64,000 nucleotides of DNA from Ferroplasma acidarmanus Fer1 (GTDB taxonomy: Archaea > Thermoplasmatota > Thermoplasmata > Thermoplasmatales > Thermoplasmataceae): contig NC_021592.1 of the NCBI RefSeq assembly GCF_000152265.2, forward strand, positions 496,001-560,000, written 5' to 3'. Below, piece after piece: positions 7,723 through 16,560 of the stretch. The notes beneath the pieces were generated by a model that made no database searches, was not told the DNA's origin, and was given only the letters and a program-made list of their open reading frames with translations. How positions within the stretch are numbered: the stretch's first letter is position 1; the number at the start of each line of letters is the position of its first letter. The position numbers were made by a program, and so were the translations under genes.

Positions 7723-8610
7723 GTGAAGTTAAACAATAAAAAAATAAAATACATAATCAAACAGAAAGAAAAAGGAGAATCATCTAAGAAATTAGCAATT
7801 ATTTATGGAGTAACTGTAAGGTACATAAATAAGATCTATTTCAATTATTTAGAATATGGAAAAGAAGAATTATATAAAACAGGAAGAAAGAAAAAGAATA
7901 TAGACAGCAATACAGAGGAATTAATAATTAACATAAGGGATAATTATCCTTTATCAGGGCCATTGCCGATAGAGAAATACCTTAAGGATAAGGGTATACA
8001 AATATCGCATAATATTATATACAGAATACTGTTAAAATACAATATGGTAAATGAGGATATTAATAAGAAGAACCAGAGAAAATACCTGAAGTATGAGAGG
8101 GAACATTCTAATTCACTATGGCATATGGACTGGACCAAGTACAGTGATAGTGAGAAATTGATAATAATAGAGGATGATGCTTCAAGGTTCATAGTAGGAA
8201 TGGGAATATACAGTGAGGAAACTATTGATAATACAATAGAAACCTTGGAAATAGCTATAGATTTATATGGAAAGCCAGAAGAGATATTGACAGACCATGG
8301 AACACAGTTCTTTTCAAATGGTAAGAATGGAATACCCGGTGATAAGAACAAGTTCCAGGAATATTTAGATAACAATAATATAAAACATATAGTTGGAAGA
8401 ATAGATCATCCACAGACTAATGGGAAACTGGAAAGATTAAACTACACAATTAAAAGGCTAAGGCCTTATTTCAGTACCTGGGATGAAGTTGTATATTACT
8501 ACAATTATAAGAGAAGGCATATGTCATTATCCATAGATGACAGGCCTGTTGTAACACCAGCTATGGCATATGAAGAAAAGGGAGGTAAGTTAAATGTTAA
8601 AGAACAATAA
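7723..8610 (+). CDS. IS481-type integrase-core transposase
   Basis: 295 residues from a GTG. The N-terminus is a helix-turn-helix of the IS481/IS3 type (GESSKKLAIIYGVTVRYI), followed by a linker and an rve integrase core with D136 (HMDWTK), D191 (LTDHGTQF) and E237 (TNGKLERLN) as the DDE triad. The C-terminal YYYNYKRRHMSL is the family's conserved end. The gene looks intact. No second ORF or frameshift is seen, in line with IS481 rather than IS3. Confidence 0.88.
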   Translation: MKLNNKKIKYIIKQKEKGESSKKLAIIYGVTVRYINKIYFNYLEYGKEELYKTGRKKKNIDSNTEELIINIRDNYPLSGPLPIEKYLKDKGIQISHNIIYRILLKYNMVNEDINKKNQRKYLKYEREHSNSLWHMDWTKYSDSEKLIIIEDDASRFIVGMGIYSEETIDNTIETLEIAIDLYGKPEEILTDHGTQFFSNGKNGIPGDKNKFQEYLDNNNIKHIVGRIDHPQTNGKLERLNYTIKRLRPYFSTWDEVVYYYNYKRRHMSLSIDDRPVVTPAMAYEEKGGKLNVKEQ

Positions 8611-8642
8611 ATATATAAGGGAACTAATTTCGGGATATCACA

Positions 8643-8656
8643 GTAACAATATTAAT
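8643..8656 (+). repeat. 14-bp direct repeat, right copy
   Basis: Exact second copy of GTAACAATATTAAT (first at 6217-6230), 33 bp after the stop of the IS481-type gene. Confidence 0.5.
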
Positions 8657-8866
8657 AAATAATTTACTATTTAATAATTTACCGGTCAATTTTTATAATT
8701 TTATTCAAAAAGAAAGGTATATTGAGCGATAGTCATAGAAAATTTTATGGTCTGCTATTATGTGCTAAATTAATCTGTTACCTAAATTTGTCTTCTAAAA
8801 AAACAAATTATGTATGAAATTGTTTTATTAGAAAACAATTTTATATTATTGTTGTATTGCATACAT

Positions 8867-10192
8867 ATGGAAGGCAGCAAATTAGCTTTCAGAAAAGTGA
8901 TATCAGAATGGTTACTTGCGAGTGTACCTGAAGCACATAAAAGAAATATTAATGTGTCAATGGATTCAAATAAAATTATCACAATTATAGGCCCGAGAAG
9001 ATCAGGAAAAACCTATTTTTTGTATTATTTAATCAATGAATTATTGAAAACAGAACCTAAAAACAATATATTATACATAAATTTTGAGGACGAAAGATTG
9101 ATGAATGTAACAATTTCAGACATGGATAATATAATTCCTTTGTTCATTGAACTTGCAAACCCCTCAAAAGATAAAAAAATATACCTGTTCTTTGATGAGA
9201 TACAGAATATAAAATTCTGGGAAAAATATATAAGAAGAGTTTATGACACATCAAAATACAAAATTTTTATCTCGGGGTCATCTTCTAAATTATTAAGCAG
9301 GGAAATTTCCACTTCATTAAGAGGGAGAAATATTGAGTATACTATAATGCCACTGAGTTTTCAGGAATATTTAGAATTTAATAGAATGGAATATTCAAAT
9401 TTAGCAGGATACACCGATCAGCGAGGATATATACTGTCAGAACTCAATAATTATTTTAAATATGGAGGTTATCCCGAGGTTGCCCTTGAGAAAAATGATA
9501 ATAATAAATTAATGATATTGAAATCATATTACAATACAATATTTTCCATGGATATGGCTGAACATTTTAATATCTCTGAGGTGAATGTTCTTGATGCATT
9601 TATGAAGTATTCAGTATCTATATATTCTAAATATTTCAGCATATCAAAGATTTACAATACATTTAAGTCTGTAGGTTATAAAATCAGCAAAAATAAATTA
9701 CTGGAATTTTTATATGATTCCCGGGAAATATTTTTTCTGTTTAGCCTGAATATATACACCAGATCTGAAAACAAAAAAATGTCATATAACAAGAAGATAT
9801 ATTCAGTTGACCCTGGTATTATATACGCACTGAAAAATGAAATGTCCATAACAAGATTGATGAAAAATATAGTTTTTCTGGAACTTAATCATAGATGTAT
9901 TGAAAACAATCTGGATGTTTCGTACTGGAAGGAATATGGAAAAGCAAATGGAAAAGAGGTTGATTTTGTAGTATCAGATTCCTTAAAAATTGTAGAATTA
10001 ATACAGGTTACATACGCTTCAGACGCAAGTGAAATTGACAAAAGAGAAATATCTGCATTATTATCAGCTGCAAAATACTTTGAAGCGCATAAATTATCAA
10101 TTATCACATGGGATTTTAAAGGCGTTATAATAGAAAACAATGAAAAAATAATATTCGTTCCTTTATGGGAATGGCTGCTTAATTTGAATTAA
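8867..10192 (+). CDS. AAA_14/DUF4143-type ATPase
   Basis: 441 residues from the ATG at 8867; the frame is open back to 8810, but the family starts just before the P-loop domain. Walker A is GPRRSGKT (residues 42-49) and Walker B is IYLFFDEIQN, with ISGSSSKLLS as sensor region. The second half has the DUF4143 layout, ending in a restriction-endonuclease-like block GKEVDFVV followed by KIVELIQV. These ATPases are abundant and variable in archaea, often near mobile DNA, and their cellular role is unsettled. It stands alone, downstream of the IS unit and convergent with hutH. Confidence 0.85.
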   Translation: MEGSKLAFRKVISEWLLASVPEAHKRNINVSMDSNKIITIIGPRRSGKTYFLYYLINELLKTEPKNNILYINFEDERLMNVTISDMDNIIPLFIELANPSKDKKIYLFFDEIQNIKFWEKYIRRVYDTSKYKIFISGSSSKLLSREISTSLRGRNIEYTIMPLSFQEYLEFNRMEYSNLAGYTDQRGYILSELNNYFKYGGYPEVALEKNDNNKLMILKSYYNTIFSMDMAEHFNISEVNVLDAFMKYSVSIYSKYFSISKIYNTFKSVGYKISKNKLLEFLYDSREIFFLFSLNIYTRSENKKMSYNKKIYSVDPGIIYALKNEMSITRLMKNIVFLELNHRCIENNLDVSYWKEYGKANGKEVDFVVSDSLKIVELIQVTYASDASEIDKREISALLSAAKYFEAHKLSIITWDFKGVIIENNEKIIFVPLWEWLLNLN

Positions 10193-10242
10193 CAATAAAA
10201 TTTTTAGAATTAAAAATATTGCAAAGATAGTTAGCCAAGGTT

Positions 10243-11754
10243 TTAGCGGCAAAATCCAGATTTTTCCCTGATAAGGCTGAGAAACTCTTCTGTATCCATC
10301 ATGCTGGTAATTGCTCCTATATCACCTGTGGAGGGACGGTCAGAATCAAGAGGTCTGACTATTTCCCTGATTTTCTTATATATTGAGAGAGTTGCCGGGG
10401 AAGGCTCATGCTTTCTGAATTCCAGTGATTGGGCTCCAAGAAGGTATTCTATTGCTATTATAGACTTCACATTTTTGTTAATTTCAATAAGTTTCAATGC
10501 TGCATTGGTTCCCATGCTTACATGGTCTTCCTGGTTGGCTGAGGTAGGAATTGTATCAGCGGAATTCGGGTGTACAAGCGTTTTGTTTACATTGCACAGG
10601 GCTGCTGCTGTGTACTGCGGGATCATATAGCCGGAATTCAGTCCATAATCCTTTACAAGAAATGGAGGCAGCCCGCTCAAATTTGTATCCACAATCCTTG
10701 CCAGGCGCCTTTCTACCATATTACCAAAATCCGTCATGGCGATTGCTACAAAATCGGAAACCATAGCTACAGGCTCCCCGTGGAAATTTCCCGTGGAAAT
10801 GTATTCATTCCCCAGCAATAATGGGTTATCTGTTGCGGAATTTATTTCTGTTGTTAAAACCTTTCTGGCGTACTGGAGTGTATCCCACACGGCACCGTAA
10901 ACCTGGGGAGTACACCTCAGAGAGTATGCATCCTGTACCTTGCTTTTATTTGCATTTTCTATAATCATGCTGCCATTGAATAGTTTCCTGAAGGCTTTTC
11001 CTATCATTTGCTGGCCTTCATGTGGACGGGATGCCAGTGCCCATTCTGTGAAAGCCTTATCAGTTCCGGATAAACCTTCAAATGCCAGTGCAAATGATCC
11101 AAGGGCTTCAGAAACAAGTTTCTCTGATCTTTTTATTTCCAGAGCCAGTATGCCGCATATCACAGATGTGCCATTTATCAGTGCAACGCCTTCTTTTTCA
11201 CCATAACTGTATGGTTCTTTTCCAAGTGATTTGAATACCGTACCTGCATTCTGGATTTTTCCTTTGTAGAATACGTCACCTTCACCCATAAGTGCAAGGC
11301 CAATATGGGCCAGTGGTGCGAGGTCCCCACTTGCCCCCACAGAACCGTACCTGGGAACAGCGGGAATTATATTATTGTTCAACATGAATAGCAGAAAATC
11401 AATCATATTCTCCGATACACCGGAATAACCCTTCACCAGTGTGTTTGCCCTTACCAGCATAATAGCCCTTACAGTTTCAATATCCAGTGGTTCCCCTATC
11501 CCTGAAGAATGGCTACGTATAAGGTTTGTCTGAAGCTGTACTATATTTTTCCTGTCCACATTTACATTAAGGAGTGATCCGAATCCGGTATTAACACCAT
11601 ATACAGGCTTGCCGGAATCCAGTATTTTCATCAATGATTTTTTTGAATACTGTATCTGCTTTATTGCAGACTCAGCTATGCCTACTTTTTCGCTGCCACT
11701 TGCAACAGCATTGACATCCTCTATACTCAAATTGTTACCGTCAATGTAAATCAT
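10243..11754 (-). CDS. hutH: Histidine ammonia-lyase
   Basis: 503 residues, the normal length for HutH. It removes ammonia from L-histidine to give urocanate, the first step of histidine breakdown. The A-S-G triad that cyclises to the MIO cofactor is at residues 141-143 in GSVGASGDLAPL, VYGVNTGFGS is at 51-60, and the conserved stretches SATDNPLL, NFHGEPVA and QEDHVSMG are all present. ATG at 11754. The imidazolonepropionase-like gene lies 56 bp upstream on the same strand, so they are probably one transcription unit. Urocanase is not in the window. Confidence 0.95.
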   Translation of the reverse strand: MIYIDGNNLSIEDVNAVASGSEKVGIAESAIKQIQYSKKSLMKILDSGKPVYGVNTGFGSLLNVNVDRKNIVQLQTNLIRSHSSGIGEPLDIETVRAIMLVRANTLVKGYSGVSENMIDFLLFMLNNNIIPAVPRYGSVGASGDLAPLAHIGLALMGEGDVFYKGKIQNAGTVFKSLGKEPYSYGEKEGVALINGTSVICGILALEIKRSEKLVSEALGSFALAFEGLSGTDKAFTEWALASRPHEGQQMIGKAFRKLFNGSMIIENANKSKVQDAYSLRCTPQVYGAVWDTLQYARKVLTTEINSATDNPLLLGNEYISTGNFHGEPVAMVSDFVAIAMTDFGNMVERRLARIVDTNLSGLPPFLVKDYGLNSGYMIPQYTAAALCNVNKTLVHPNSADTIPTSANQEDHVSMGTNAALKLIEINKNVKSIIAIEYLLGAQSLEFRKHEPSPATLSIYKKIREIVRPLDSDRPSTGDIGAITSMMDTEEFLSLIREKSGFCR

Positions 11755-11810
11755 AATGTTTACAATGCTAAATTATATATTAAACTACGCCAGATGACGT
11801 AATAGTTAAT

Positions 11811-12941
11811 TTATTCACTGTGGACAAGTTTCCCTTCCCCGAAAACCATTGCAGGATATGCGTCCAGTTCAAATGGGTCTTTATTCCAGATGCTAAACGA
11901 TGCGAGTTTTCCGGGCTCAACTGTCCCAAGATTATCGAGCCCGAGTATTTGAGCAGGCCTTGATGAAACATATGATATGCACTGTTCCTTTGATGCACCG
12001 AATCTCATGAAATGCCTTGTTGTAAGGAAAAGGTTCCGCTGCAATATTACAGGATGATCCGAAATAAGGGCAAAACGTACACCTGACTTCTTCACCAGTT
12101 CGGCGTTTCTCCACGTTTCGTGCTTCAGTTCTACCTTATATGGATGTGAATCCAGAGGACCATATACCAGGGAAAGGTCTCTTTTCTTGATTTCCTCGAA
12201 TATTTTCTCACTGTGGAAATCCATTCCATGGTTGATTATGGGCTTTATTCCAAACTGGTCAACAAGTGACATCAGGAATAATGCATCATCTTCCTTATGG
12301 AGATGGCACATTATTTTATATTCCCCATTGATTAATTTTATGAAAAATTCTGTTTTCGGGTCTATTTCATCTATAGTTTTCTTTCCATTGTTCATAAGGT
12401 TCGCAGCTTTCTGCGCTGACAGAAAGTTTTCCCTTATTATGGCTGCAACGCCCATTCTTGTAGTTGGCCTTGTGCCTTTCCATTCTGTGGTGCTTCTGGG
12501 ATTGTATCCAAGTGCCATCTTAACGCCTATATCCCTGACAAAAGCATCCTTTGTATTCTTTTCAAAATTCCTTATCAGAGAACCCATGCCACCCAGTATA
12601 TTTCCGCTACCTGGCAAAACAACGGAATATAACACATTGCTTTCAACGGATTCTGTGAATGCGTGGTCATCCATATAAACTCCATCAATGGCCCGGGCAA
12701 GCGGCAGCATAGAATCCAGCTTATCATTTGCTTCACTCTCATATGGAGGCTCCCCTGCCCTATCAAGCCCTATATGGCTGTGAGGGTCAATGAATGCAGG
12801 TGTTATAACACCTTCACCAATAATTTCTCCGTAAGGCTTTGTTTCAGTAACCTCTGTAATTGTATCGCCTTCAAAACAAACATACACATTCTTCCGTTTT
12901 TTATTTCCATCATAAAGCACATTTGCCTTAACTGCCTTCAT
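11811..12941 (-). CDS. Amidohydrolase related to imidazolonepropionase (COG1228 type)
   Basis: 376 residues of a metal-dependent TIM-barrel amidohydrolase. The metal site is visible: H54 and H56 in DPHSHIG, then His in CHLHKED, His in INHGMDFH and Asp in ISDHPV. The C-terminus FGEGKLVHSE closes the small beta domain. GSGNILGGMGS is typical of the COG1228 branch that also holds HutI. Placed directly before hutH, it may hydrolyse imidazolone-propionate to formimino-glutamate, which the transferase at 240-1136 would use. Its divergence from classical HutI makes that role an inference. It is divergent from the hydantoinase at 13037. Confidence 0.75.
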   Translation of the reverse strand: MKAVKANVLYDGNKKRKNVYVCFEGDTITEVTETKPYGEIIGEGVITPAFIDPHSHIGLDRAGEPPYESEANDKLDSMLPLARAIDGVYMDDHAFTESVESNVLYSVVLPGSGNILGGMGSLIRNFEKNTKDAFVRDIGVKMALGYNPRSTTEWKGTRPTTRMGVAAIIRENFLSAQKAANLMNNGKKTIDEIDPKTEFFIKLINGEYKIMCHLHKEDDALFLMSLVDQFGIKPIINHGMDFHSEKIFEEIKKRDLSLVYGPLDSHPYKVELKHETWRNAELVKKSGVRFALISDHPVILQRNLFLTTRHFMRFGASKEQCISYVSSRPAQILGLDNLGTVEPGKLASFSIWNKDPFELDAYPAMVFGEGKLVHSE

Positions 12942-13036
12942 AGTAGAATATATGCAAATGCAATTTAAATTTAATGCAATGTTTTCATTTCGTGCTTGCT
13001 CATAAATTTTAAATAACCATACCTGATATATTTTAC

Positions 13037-14410
13037 ATGAGTTTTGACCTTATACTGAAAGATGGAAATGTATTTTTATATGGCGGATTAAAAAGGACAT
13101 CCATAGGAATTATTAACGGAAAGATAGCAGCCATAGGCAACTTAAATGATTTCAAGGGCAATACAAAGAGAATTAACCTATCGGGAAAACTGGTTATTCC
13201 AGGTGGCGTTGACCCGCATACACACATAGAAGGCTATTCCAGTGCCGGGACAATAAGGAATGGCACCGAATCAGCAGCTATAGGGGGCACCACAACAGTG
13301 CTGGATTTTTCACAGGCAAATAAAAATGAGGATACTGTGGCTGCTGCCGCTTCGAAAATAAAAAGATTTTCTGATAGCAGTTCACTGGATTTTACCATAA
13401 AGCCCATGATGGTAACAGAAGATTTTCAATCTATAGAGGGGCTTGAATTAATATTTTCACAGTTATCCAAACTCGGGATAATGGCTGTCAAAATTTTCAC
13501 CACATACAAGAATCTCGGGAGGTACGCTAATAATTATCAGATTCTGCAGGGAATGAACACTGCTAAAAAGTATGGCATAATGGTTCAGATTCATGCAGAA
13601 AATAATGATTTCCTTGAAGGAAATATGGAAGCTCTTTTAGCGCAGGGAAAAACTGACCCTAAATACCATGCCATAAGCAAACCGCCGGTGAGCGAGGACG
13701 TTGCCGTTGCTGATTCAGCTGTGATGGCAGGAGATTCCGGTGCAAAGGTATACTGTGTCCATCTTTCAACAAAAACATCGCCTGAAATTATAGACAGTGC
13801 AAGAAAGCATGGCGTGAATATATATGGAGAGACCTGCCCTCAATATTTAATCCTGGATGATAGCTTCCTTGATAGGGAAGATGGCAATTTATACCTCTGC
13901 AGCCCCCCATTGAGAAAAAAAGAGGATATTAATGCAATGTGGAATGCCATATCATCAGGAAAAATACAGGCAGTGGGTTCAGACCATGTGCCATTCCTGG
14001 CATATCAGAAAAAGAAAGGAATACCATTTAATAAGGTGCCAAATGGCATACCTGGCATAGAAACTAGATTGCCCCTACTATTTTCCGAAGGCGTACAGAA
14101 AGGGCGCATCACACTTGAAAAGTTTGTTGATGTAATAAGCACATCCCCATCGAAAATTTTCAATCTGTATCCTCAAAAGGGTACTATTTCAATAGGGAGC
14201 GATGCGGATTTAACCGTAATAGATACTGAGCTTGAACACGGGCTAAGGGCTGAAGACCTGCATATGGGAACTGACATTGCCATATATAGCCATATGAAAA
14301 CAAAGGGATGGCCGGTACTTACAATCTCTGGCGGAGAAATAGTTGCTGAGAATGATGCGTTCACAGGAAAAGGAAAGAAAGGCCATTTTCTTGGAAAGGA
14401 GGCGATTTAA
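13037..14410 (+). CDS. Dihydropyrimidinase/hydantoinase-family hydrolase
   Basis: 457 residues. The binuclear metal site of cyclic amidohydrolases is complete: H61 and H63 (DPHTHIE), K152 in MAVKIFTTYK (the lysine that is carboxylated), His in VQIHAEN, His in VYCVHLS and Asp in GSDHVPF. Length and the conserved ETCPQYL and CSPPLR stretches fit D-hydantoinase/dihydropyrimidinase rather than dihydroorotase. The next gene starts directly after the stop and encodes the matching N-carbamoyl hydrolase, so the pair should convert a ring (hydantoin or dihydropyrimidine) to a free amino acid. The natural substrate is not shown by sequence. Confidence 0.9.
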   Translation: MSFDLILKDGNVFLYGGLKRTSIGIINGKIAAIGNLNDFKGNTKRINLSGKLVIPGGVDPHTHIEGYSSAGTIRNGTESAAIGGTTTVLDFSQANKNEDTVAAAASKIKRFSDSSSLDFTIKPMMVTEDFQSIEGLELIFSQLSKLGIMAVKIFTTYKNLGRYANNYQILQGMNTAKKYGIMVQIHAENNDFLEGNMEALLAQGKTDPKYHAISKPPVSEDVAVADSAVMAGDSGAKVYCVHLSTKTSPEIIDSARKHGVNIYGETCPQYLILDDSFLDREDGNLYLCSPPLRKKEDINAMWNAISSGKIQAVGSDHVPFLAYQKKKGIPFNKVPNGIPGIETRLPLLFSEGVQKGRITLEKFVDVISTSPSKIFNLYPQKGTISIGSDADLTVIDTELEHGLRAEDLHMGTDIAIYSHMKTKGWPVLTISGGEIVAENDAFTGKGKKGHFLGKEAI

Positions 14411-15670
14411 ATGAATAACATGGAAAGAATTAAGAAAATACTGATTGAACAGGGATCAATAGGTAGGGAAAACGGAAAAGCAATATCAGAATATAAAGAA
14501 TTAACAATAAATGATGGTGTAACCAGGCCAGCAGGAACGGATAGAGATAAAAATACAAGGGATTACTTTGTTGATCTGTGTAAAAAGAACGGATTCGATC
14601 CATTTGTAGATATTTTCGGGAACATATTTATTACGTTAAATGGAAGCAATTCTGATCTGGGAAAAATAATGATGGGTTCACATCTGGATTCCGTTGTCCA
14701 GGGTGGAATGTTCGATGGAGCCATGGGGGTTTTCAGTGCCTTTGAAGTCCTTTTGAGGTTAAAGGAATCAGGATACAGAAACCACAGGGATATTGTTGCA
14801 GCAGCATTTACCGGCGAAGAAGGGTCAGCATTCCATCAGCCTATGCTGGGAAGCAATGGTTTCACAGGAAATATCAGCAAAGCAAATCTTTGGGCTTTGA
14901 AAAATAGGGATGGAGTTGATTTTAAATCAGCGATGCAGAGAATAGAATACCTTGGTGATTCTGAGTTCCCCGGGAAACCGGAATACTATCTTGAATACCA
15001 TATCGAGCAGGGGCCTGTACTGGAAGAAAAGGGAAAGGAGATAGGCGTTGTAACTTCCATAACAGGGCAATGTGTGCTTTCTGTAGAAGTTAATGGCATA
15101 CAGGGACATTCCGGGACTACACCAATGGAAATGAGAAGCGATGCACTGGTAAGGGCAGCCGGGATAATTGCCATGATAGATAAAATTGCAAGGGAAGCAT
15201 CTAAGAAATACAACAACCATAGTGTAGGCACCGTTGGAGAATTATCGGTGGAACCTGGAAGGTTCAATGTAATTCCAGGCCATGTAGCAATGAAAATAGA
15301 TTTGAGGAGTGAACACAGCGACAGCCTTGCGTACATGAAGAAAAAAGTCCTGGAAGAACTTGAAACTAAAAGAAATGGCGTTAATATAAAGTACAGCATA
15401 GTTGCAGAGGTAGAACCTTCCATAATGTCAGATAAGGTAATGGATGCAATAAAGGCTTCAATAAAGTCACTGGGATTTAGCAGCATGGAGATGCCCAGTG
15501 GTGCAGGGCATGATACCATACCTATGTCTAAAATAGCTGAGGCGGGGATGATATTTGTACCCAGTATAAAGGGCTTAAGCCATACACCGCTTGAATGGAC
15601 AGATTTCAAAGATGTTGAAAATGGATTGGAAGTCCTATTAGGAGCTGTTAAAAATCTGGATAAAAACTAA
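14411..15670 (+). CDS. N-carbamoyl-amino-acid hydrolase / allantoate amidohydrolase family (M20)
   Basis: 419 residues of the M20 metallopeptidase fold. Metal ligands are visible: His and Asp in GSHLDSVVQGG and FDGAMG, the Glu pair in FTGEEGSAF, His in EYHIEQGPVL, and the late His in LSHTPLEW. GHSGTTPMEMRSDA marks the dimerisation-domain lid typical of N-carbamoyl-L-amino-acid hydrolase and beta-ureidopropionase-like enzymes. ATG directly abuts the hydantoinase stop, so translation is probably coupled. It would release CO2 and ammonia from the ring-opened product. Which carbamoyl amino acid is used is unknown. Confidence 0.88.
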   Translation: MNNMERIKKILIEQGSIGRENGKAISEYKELTINDGVTRPAGTDRDKNTRDYFVDLCKKNGFDPFVDIFGNIFITLNGSNSDLGKIMMGSHLDSVVQGGMFDGAMGVFSAFEVLLRLKESGYRNHRDIVAAAFTGEEGSAFHQPMLGSNGFTGNISKANLWALKNRDGVDFKSAMQRIEYLGDSEFPGKPEYYLEYHIEQGPVLEEKGKEIGVVTSITGQCVLSVEVNGIQGHSGTTPMEMRSDALVRAAGIIAMIDKIAREASKKYNNHSVGTVGELSVEPGRFNVIPGHVAMKIDLRSEHSDSLAYMKKKVLEELETKRNGVNIKYSIVAEVEPSIMSDKVMDAIKASIKSLGFSSMEMPSGAGHDTIPMSKIAEAGMIFVPSIKGLSHTPLEWTDFKDVENGLEVLLGAVKNLDKN

Positions 15671-15747
15671 GCATGGATTTATTAAACATATTTTATTCAT
15701 AATTATATATTAGAAAACTAAATATATTAATATGATTATAATTGTTT

Positions 15748-16335
15748 ATGAAGTATATTAAATATATGGGGTTTTCAGCTATTGCTGCGGCATGGATAAC
15801 TATTTTTGCAGCTATCAGTGTAAATCCATGGTTTAGAATTCAAAAAAATGCATTAAGCGACCTGGGTGGAACAAATATTTCAAATTTTTTTCAGCATCAG
15901 GCTCCGGCAGACCCTTATATTTATAATGTAGGATTGATGGTAACAGGGCTGCTTATTGCATTATTTGCCATTGCGGCAATTGCAAACTCCAGGAATAGCA
16001 TTGAGAATACAGGGTCTGCATTCTTCATAATTGCAGGGTTGTTTCTAGCGTTAATAGGAATATACCATGAAGGCACTTACCCCCATGACTTTGTTTCCAT
16101 ATGGTTTTTTATAATTGCTTCTATAGCATATGCTACAATCGGAATTTCACTGTTATTTACAAAATTCAGAAAAGTAGGAATTGCAATTTTGATTATTCTT
16201 CCAGTATCATGGGTCCTGTTTATTGAAATACCATGGCAATCTGTTGCCGAGGATGAAATATTCGGAGTTATTGTGATTGACATAATGGTTTTGCTCCACA
16301 TTTATACATTCCAGAAATTGAAAAATAATAGATGA
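15748..16335 (+). CDS. DUF998-family membrane protein
   Basis: 195 residues from ATG 15748 (an in-frame TTG lies two codons earlier). There are six predicted membrane segments. The early NPWFRIQKNALSDLGG block, the GTYPHDFVS loop and the overall layout are those of DUF998 proteins, whose function is unknown. It stands alone between the carbamoylase and the TnpB element. Confidence 0.75.
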   Translation: MKYIKYMGFSAIAAAWITIFAAISVNPWFRIQKNALSDLGGTNISNFFQHQAPADPYIYNVGLMVTGLLIALFAIAAIANSRNSIENTGSAFFIIAGLFLALIGIYHEGTYPHDFVSIWFFIIASIAYATIGISLLFTKFRKVGIAILIILPVSWVLFIEIPWQSVAEDEIFGVIVIDIMVLLHIYTFQKLKNNR

Positions 16336-16419
16336 ATTTTATTTGAGATTTGAAACACTGTGATTTTCTTATAATTATAATGCATTGAGAAACCGGGTAT
16401 ATTAACTATGAAAATAGAA

Positions 16420-16560
16420 GTGAGCTACCTCATGCTAAAGCATAGAGGCTTCCTGCTTCATTGACCATGCTTAACTTCACATAGGGGCTTATATTAAGCC
16501 CTTCAAAGCCAGAGGCAATAATCTCCACAGGCGTTAATTCCCTACGCTCCATAGGTACAT
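16420..16560 (-). ncRNA. Candidate TnpB guide (omega) RNA at element right end
   Basis: Read on the minus strand, the 3' end of tnpB and the bases after its stop form two strong hairpins: TAAGCCC/GGGCTTA (16485-16501, 3-nt loop) and GAGG plus AGCAT / ATGCT plus CCTC (16428-16448, one bulged base). The RNA would end at the element edge near 16420 and continue into flanking DNA as guide. The same structure is kept in the deleted copy. The 5' limit is a guess. Confidence 0.6.

Larger units (their letters stand above)
6231..8642 (+). mobile_element. IS110-type plus IS481-type transposase unit
   Basis: Two transposase genes of unrelated families lie head to tail on the same strand, between exact copies of a 14-bp direct repeat. 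Neither family normally travels with the other, so this may be two adjacent or nested insertions or a composite unit. I found no clear terminal inverted repeats for the IS481 part. The outer limits are set only by the direct repeat and are approximate. Confidence 0.55.

Noticed and set aside
10301-11206. Several plus-strand frames inside hutH
   Set aside because: hutH on the opposite strand is certain from the MIO motif; these are antisense frames.
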